64,000 bases of DNA, taken from the NCBI GenBank assembly GCA_020698575.1, contig CM036255.1, positions 17,510,001 through 17,574,000 on the forward strand, written 5' to 3'. Made by a program: the position numbers and the translations under genes. The notes under the pieces are model-generated. The model saw nothing but the letters and a program-made list of their open reading frames with translations. It had not been told where the DNA came from and did not search any database. This document shows positions 59,111-64,000 of the stretch, piece by piece. Source of the DNA: Bostrychus sinensis (lineage: Eukaryota; Chordata; Actinopteri; Gobiiformes; Eleotridae). Positions within the stretch are counted from its first letter, which is position 1; every line of letters starts with the position of its first letter.

Positions 59111-59879
59111 TGCCAACACAGTAAAGAATAAAATATGGGAAGGGCTTTATGTGATGTTTTGTTTTGCTGATTGGTTATATGTTTTTTAAATTGCATTGGT
59201 TCAGAGGCTGTTCATTCATGTGTGTATTTTAATACTGTTTTCTGATTGGTTCTACTGTATATCCATGCAATTGCGTTCACTAGTTTGATCTGTCTCCATT
59301 TGTTTTGCCCCAGGAAAGCCTCAAATCGCAAAGGACACAAGAATAATTATTTGACCTAAAAGAGCCTAAATGTGCATTTTAGTCCAAGGCAGGCAGATCA
59401 CGCTCCTTCTTCTATATTACGCCATGCTACAATTAAAAATGCATGTTTCCTTGCACTGTAATTACCTCCATACACAGCCTATATGCACACACTTGTAGCT
59501 GTCCATCACCAGTGGTGCTGTATAAGTGAATAGGACTAGAGCCTCTGTATGTCCCTGAACACTGCTGGACGTGCTGTTCTCTCTTCTGTCAGCCATTCAT
59601 ACTCAGCGACACACTGACTCAGCTCACGCTCAAAAGTGCTACAGAAAAAAAAAACTCTTCCTGCGATTTACACTGACTGGGTTTATTTTAGAGAAATGAA
59701 TCACTGCTGAACAAAACTGAAACGCCAAATATAATTTCAGTGGGAAGAGTACATTTTGTAAATATTTTTCAGCACAGATTTAAAAATACACAGACTAGTG
59801 GCCTATTTTAAATGTCACGTTTTTTTTATGTCTACAGCACGTTGCCACCTGCCGAACCTTGTCCAGGATTTGCATATTG

Positions 59880-59985
59880 GTTTGCCATTTAGGTTTTCAT
59901 GCCAGAGGCAAAGCTCTCCATTTATCCAAGGATTGGGTTTGACACAAAGAGTTCACTGGCTTGTGACCCCATAGCTGGTTTAACG
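59880..59985 (+). repeat. Repeat B copy
   Basis: TTTCATGCCAGAGGCAAAGC, TCTCCATTTATCCAAGGATT, GGGTTTGACACAAAGAGTTC and ACTGGCTTGTGACCCC. Confidence 0.7.
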
Positions 59986-61391
59986 ATAATATCAATAGCA
60001 TAAGCAATATAATGTTAAATGTGAATGTTACGGTAAAATACTGACACTTGAGGTTGACTGAAAAGACTTCATTGCATACTTTATGTTGAAGGTACTGGAA
60101 AATCTACACAATATTTGTAAGTTCTTTGCAGATGGTGGTGTAAATACTCTGCCTCTACTTGTCTATCATCATGTCTACAAATACAGTGGAGCAAGTGTCC
60201 ATGGGTCTTGGTGGTCCTAGAGTCATGACTAGCCATACAAAAATGAAAATGTACTGTTCCACTAATTGCCACCTCTTCTCAGGTAGCAAAACTTGAAGCA
60301 GTAGGTTTAGGGATACTACTTGCACTTATTGCAGTGGTCCATGACCACATTGACACCAGTGAGATGCAACTGAAGAGCTTTCTCAGATGTTTTGGAGAGC
60401 ATCCGTCTGTTTCAACTGTCTTCATCTAATTAGATCTCTGTACCATCATCACTCACCAGGGACACGCTGGTATGAATTAATTCCTTTGAAAGATCTGGCG
60501 TCTGCTTCAATAACATCATGTGTACTCCTTTATGATGACACACTGCCATCCAAAATCAAACGCAAACTTCACCAACGTTAACCCATATTTTTAACATCCT
60601 TCAAAACTGATGAAACGCCAAGAAACACTGGGCCTAATTTTCTGCAGCCATCGAACACTTGGCTAATGGTGCGACGGTTAGCTTTCATCTCCCTCCTGTG
60701 AGTTGTATTATAATTGAATCATTAAAATCTTGGCGTTAGGTAATTTGCGTAGAGTGACAGGTTGTTGTTTCTGGCTGAATAGTAAGTACACAAAAACACT
60801 TCTTGCCATTTTCTTCTGTTTCTTGCTAGCTGTTTCTCCCACTGGCCTAGCCTTGGTTCAGTCCCTGTATTCCAGTGTATGGGAAATAATTGGCCGTTCC
60901 TTTCATCACAGGATTATAAGAGTAAATCTCCTTTTTGGAGCAGAGCAGCACTAACAGTCATTGAAATCCTGTTACATGGGGTATTATCCTGCAATTAATT
61001 ACTTTTTTTTCTAAGCTAAGCCCTTCTCTCTTCGTGTTTGATGAAGGCACGAGTGGTTGAGTGTTTGGAAAGCAGCTCAGGCTTGTGGGACTTCAACATG
61101 GGACTGCTAAGATTTTATTTCTGTGAATGTGCCTCTTCCCAAAAATGTAATTCATGTGGATCCAGCTTGTTTTTTGCTGGAGCAGGTACCCTATTGTGCA
61201 TCCAGTGTAACTGAAGCAAACAGGTGTGCAACACCTCTGAATAGGATTTGTAGAAGGTTTGTTAAAAACAGAACCTTTTGATCAGGGCTTATCTCCCATC
61301 ACCTAGCTGTCTCCAGATTAATGCTGATGACACTTTCACGTGCCAGCCTCTTGGGCACTTTTTCTAAAGGAACATTCTCAATAACAGAGTG
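59986..61391. other. Intergenic DNA, possibly conserved around 60650-61080
   Basis: No exon is recognised. Positions 60060-60600 have several short frames on both strands but none continues, so a decayed repeat is possible. Positions 60650-61080 are unique with ATTATAATTGAATCATTAAA, GGAAATAATTGGCC and CCTGCAATTAATTAC, an enhancer-like texture. Confidence 0.35.
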
Positions 61392-61500
61392 GGCTGCATG
61401 GTTGCAGAGTGGTTGGCATGCCTGCCCCTTAGTAAGGAGGCAGTGAGTTTGATACTTTGGATGCCCAAATAGGAGTTCTCTTAGTGAACTGCATATCTTC
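61392..61500 (+). repeat. tRNA-like SINE fragment
   Basis: GGGCTGCATGGTTGCAGAGT, GGTTGGCATGCCTGCCCCTT and GTGAGTTTGATACTTTGGAT. The order of a box A-like and a box B-like region is that of a tRNA-derived SINE. Confidence 0.55.
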
Positions 61501-61769
61501 CTTATTACAGTCTGTCTCTATTAAGTACATTAAAATAAACTAAATTACAGTTTGAAAATATTGCCATAAAACTAATTTTAGCCAAGAGTCAGTGTTTTCT
61601 GTAATGTTTTACAAGAAATCTATGGAGAAAAACATTACAAAGCCTTTTGAATAGAGTAAAGTTTTATTTTTTGGGGCCCACATGGGATTTTCAGAAATTT
61701 AAGGTGGCAGCGACACTGATGTAGACAAATTTAAATTCTATAAAACGTCACAGTGAATTCCTGAAACTT

Positions 61770-61950
61770 CCTGGTCTAGTCATTGGAAGACTCACACTAG
61801 AGGGACTAGGTCTCTCCGCTAGCTTGGGAACGCCTTGGTATTCCCTCTGGAGAGGTGGAGGAAGTGCTTAGGGAGAGAATTCTATAAATCTCTGCTTAGA
61901 CTGCTTCTGCTTGATCTAGTCCTGGATAACATGGCACTGGCTGGATAGCT
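61770..61950 (+). pseudogene. LINE 3' end fragment (same type as 56750)
   Basis: GGGACTAGGTCTCTCCGCTA, GCTTGGGAACGCCTTGGTAT and TCTGCTTAGACTGCTTCTGC match, in order, the last part of the LINE at 57300-57430 (GGGACTATGTCTCGCGGCTG and so on). Only the final ~50 codons remain and they are frameshifted. Confidence 0.7.
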
Positions 61951-63096
61951 GAGGTAAAACTGTCATCCACCAACAGTTAAATAGTTTTCCCTCTATGTCA
62001 ACACTGACCTAATTTTGTTATCAAATAAAAGTCCCATATTTTCCCAGTGGTGCCACCACTTCTTGTGTCTCAATCAATGATTGCACATTCCTCTCTCAGT
62101 GACATCATGGAGCAAACAGAGACAGGCTTGTGTAAATGAGGAAACAGTCCACTGACAGAGTTAACAGTGACGTATGTGTGTGCTATAGCTATAGTGCACA
62201 ATAGCCGTCCACTTCCCATTCACAACAGGAAGCTTTTGAGTCAGCCCTGAGAGAGTGTAAGCCCAAGTGTTTCAGTGAAATCATGTGCGGACTAAGAATG
62301 AGTTGCGAAATGCTGTCCGCAGTATAAAAATAAAGGAAGTATGATGTCCTTTTCAAGTGAAATTAGCTGATGATGACTTGGCAGAGAAGGGCTTTTCCCA
62401 ATAAATGTTAGTTTTGATTTCAAATGGGACAATTTATTTCCTTTTTCTGATGCAAGAGAAACAAAGATTACACATTAAACATGATGTCTTCATAACCTCA
62501 AAATCCCAACCACACAAGAACATTTCATATGGACTAGTATTTCATTAGAATGAGTGCTGACAACAAATGTCATCAGAGCATTATTGTCTAAAGTGCTTTG
62601 TCCTCATCAGCTTTTGTTTGAATGGTATCTATAGCTCTTTACACACATGTTCCATAACCCTAACCTGGAGTGGTCTCTCTCACCTGAGCCCCCCCTGGAG
62701 GTGAGAAAAAAAGCTGATGATGCTCATGCTGTGCATCTATCGACGCAAGTGAAGTGTGTGCTGTGCTGAAGCCTTTTATGCTCCGAAGCTTGTTTGTATT
62801 AACTTTAAAATTTATCTGATAGCATGTGTTGCTAACAGCTGCACTAAATAAGCATCTCTGCTGTTGGTTGATGATTGTTGTTTTTTTTTTTTAGCAAAAT
62901 AAGTTAAAAAGTAATGGTTCGCGGTGGGTCAAGGGAGAAATTCATAGTTTAGTGTAGATCAAGAAATCTGCCAGGAATTATATAGAATATTCTTTACCAT
63001 TGCAAGATATGGCCAACAAAGCTAAATGCACATGTACAGGGTCAGTAAACCAACAAATTATGTTTGGTGTAGATCTGAATCACTGTTTGGATCTAG
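61951..63096. other. Intergenic DNA, nothing recognised
   Basis: Unique AT-rich sequence plus the short repeat near 62910 shared with 57908. Confidence 0.4.
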
Positions 63097-63153
63097 GTTT
63101 TGTTTGTTTGTTTGTTTGTTTGTTTGTTTGTTTGTTTGCTTGTTTGTTTGTTT
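63097..63153 (+). repeat. (GTTT)n microsatellite
   Basis: About 14 GTTT units with one C interruption, directly before a SINE-A copy. Confidence 0.92.
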
Positions 63154-63176
63154 CTTGATTCAGTATGAGACATAGA

Positions 63177-63297
63177 GGTTTTGTGGTTAGATGGCTCAAT
63201 AGAGCATTTAGCCCTGAATTTGAAAATCTCCAGTTTGAGTCTATATCTGTGTACTATATCTTAACCATTGTGAGATAAGGCCAATGCCTTGCGCTCT
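63177..63297 (+). repeat. SINE-A copy, best preserved
   Basis: TTAGATGGCTCAATAGAGCA (box A-like), TTTAGCCCTGAATTTGAAAA, CCAGTTTGAGTCTATATC (box B-like), then CCATTGTGAGATAAGGCCAA and TGCCTTG. It shows the full order of head, box B-like region and 3' module. Confidence 0.75.
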
Positions 63298-64000
63298 GCT
63301 AATTTAGCCTTTACATTCACAGCACTGAGACCTTTGTACTGCAGAACACTGGAGCTAATCAGAACTTATACGCGAATCCAGACCTAATTAAATATTGGAC
63401 AATATAAAAATAAACCACATTGAGCTCTTTATAAACTATATTAGGATTCTTGTAAACAGTACTTTTTACTGAAAACACCTCACAGCGCTTAATCATGATT
63501 TGTCAGCCAAGGAATACCAGTGTACATGAGTCATAACCTCTATTACGACATATCTTTTCTAATTTCAAAATGGAGGGTGAAATACATGTTTGCTCTGAGA
63601 GTGTCATTACAAAGCACTGTATTTTTTGGTAGAGCTTTAAAGCTTCTGAGAAACTCTTTGGGGAAGTCTTTGTGCTGAGTATGTGCAAACATGGCAACTC
63701 CCCAGTATGAGAACAAACATTTTCAATCAACAGGGAACAATGTGTAGGTGTGTTTCCAATGTAACAACAATTAGTGGTCATGTACAGTGAAACTAAAGCT
63801 TCAGTAGTTCTGGAAACTGAAGGAATGTATAAGAAAAGCTATAATTTTCAATCTCATAAATATTCAGTGTTGCCAAGAATCCGCTGTGTTCAATTGTGCT
63901 AACCCCGACTTGACCCAAAACATCAAAGCTTTAGTGATGAACGGATCGGGATAAGAGGCGAAATATGGCAGATGTTTTGGCAGACAATTGTCAGTCTGGA
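63298..64000. other. Intergenic DNA, nothing recognised
   Basis: Unique sequence to the window edge; the 92-codon minus-strand frame at 63503-63781 has no recognisable domain. Confidence 0.4.

Noticed and set aside
60060..60600. Decayed transposase or pseudogene
   Set aside because: Frames on both strands are broken by many stops and no motif of a known transposase family was recognised.

Overview
This is a window of vertebrate nuclear DNA, almost certainly from a ray-finned fish, and I would guess a percomorph teleost. The reasons are a spliced gene with short GT-AG introns (76 to 826 bp), no operon-like organisation, AT-rich intergenic DNA, and repeats of types I know as common in fish genomes: 3' ends of Rex/Maui-like and RTE-like LINEs, tRNA-like SINEs, hAT- and Tc1-like fragments, and the repeat containing TTTATTGATCCCC. 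The species cannot be named from sequence alone.

One protein-coding gene can be supported from end to end. It is cibar1 (fam92a, CBY1-interacting BAR-domain protein 1) on the + strand, with eight coding exons between 33064 and 36724. The exons join without a frame break into a 295-residue protein: a BAR-type helical domain followed by a strongly acidic tail. Its promoter has no TATA box but carries a ZNF143/Staf-like site and an RFX X-box-like site 130 to 180 bp before the ATG, which fits a cilium-base protein. Intron 4 has a perfect U12-type (minor spliceosome) 5' splice site.

The rest is non-coding. About 33 kb to the left (1-32870) and 27 kb to the right (36962-64000) show no exon I can recognise. 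Unique AT-rich DNA alternates with interspersed repeats. Several unique blocks look like conserved regulatory elements from their composition (TAATTA runs, octamer and MEF2-like sites). The best candidate is 10860-11150. Conservation itself was not tested.

The repeats, roughly left to right, are: a SINE-like piece at 767; an RTE-like LINE tail at 5640; a small hAT-like MITE at 8953; a LINE 3' end at 13371; hAT-like elements at 16129 and 21905; a MITE at 18973; a broken Tc1-like transposase at 29135; the TTTATTGATCCCC repeat at 30545; a MITE with a 9-bp target duplication at 51482; and a degenerate reverse transcriptase tail at 56750. A tRNA-like SINE family (here SINE-A) occurs about ten times, and a second repeat (here repeat B) about ten times. 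Just downstream of cibar1, 37146-39196 carries eight TGA(G/C)TCA sites (AP-1/MAF type), far more than the surrounding DNA.
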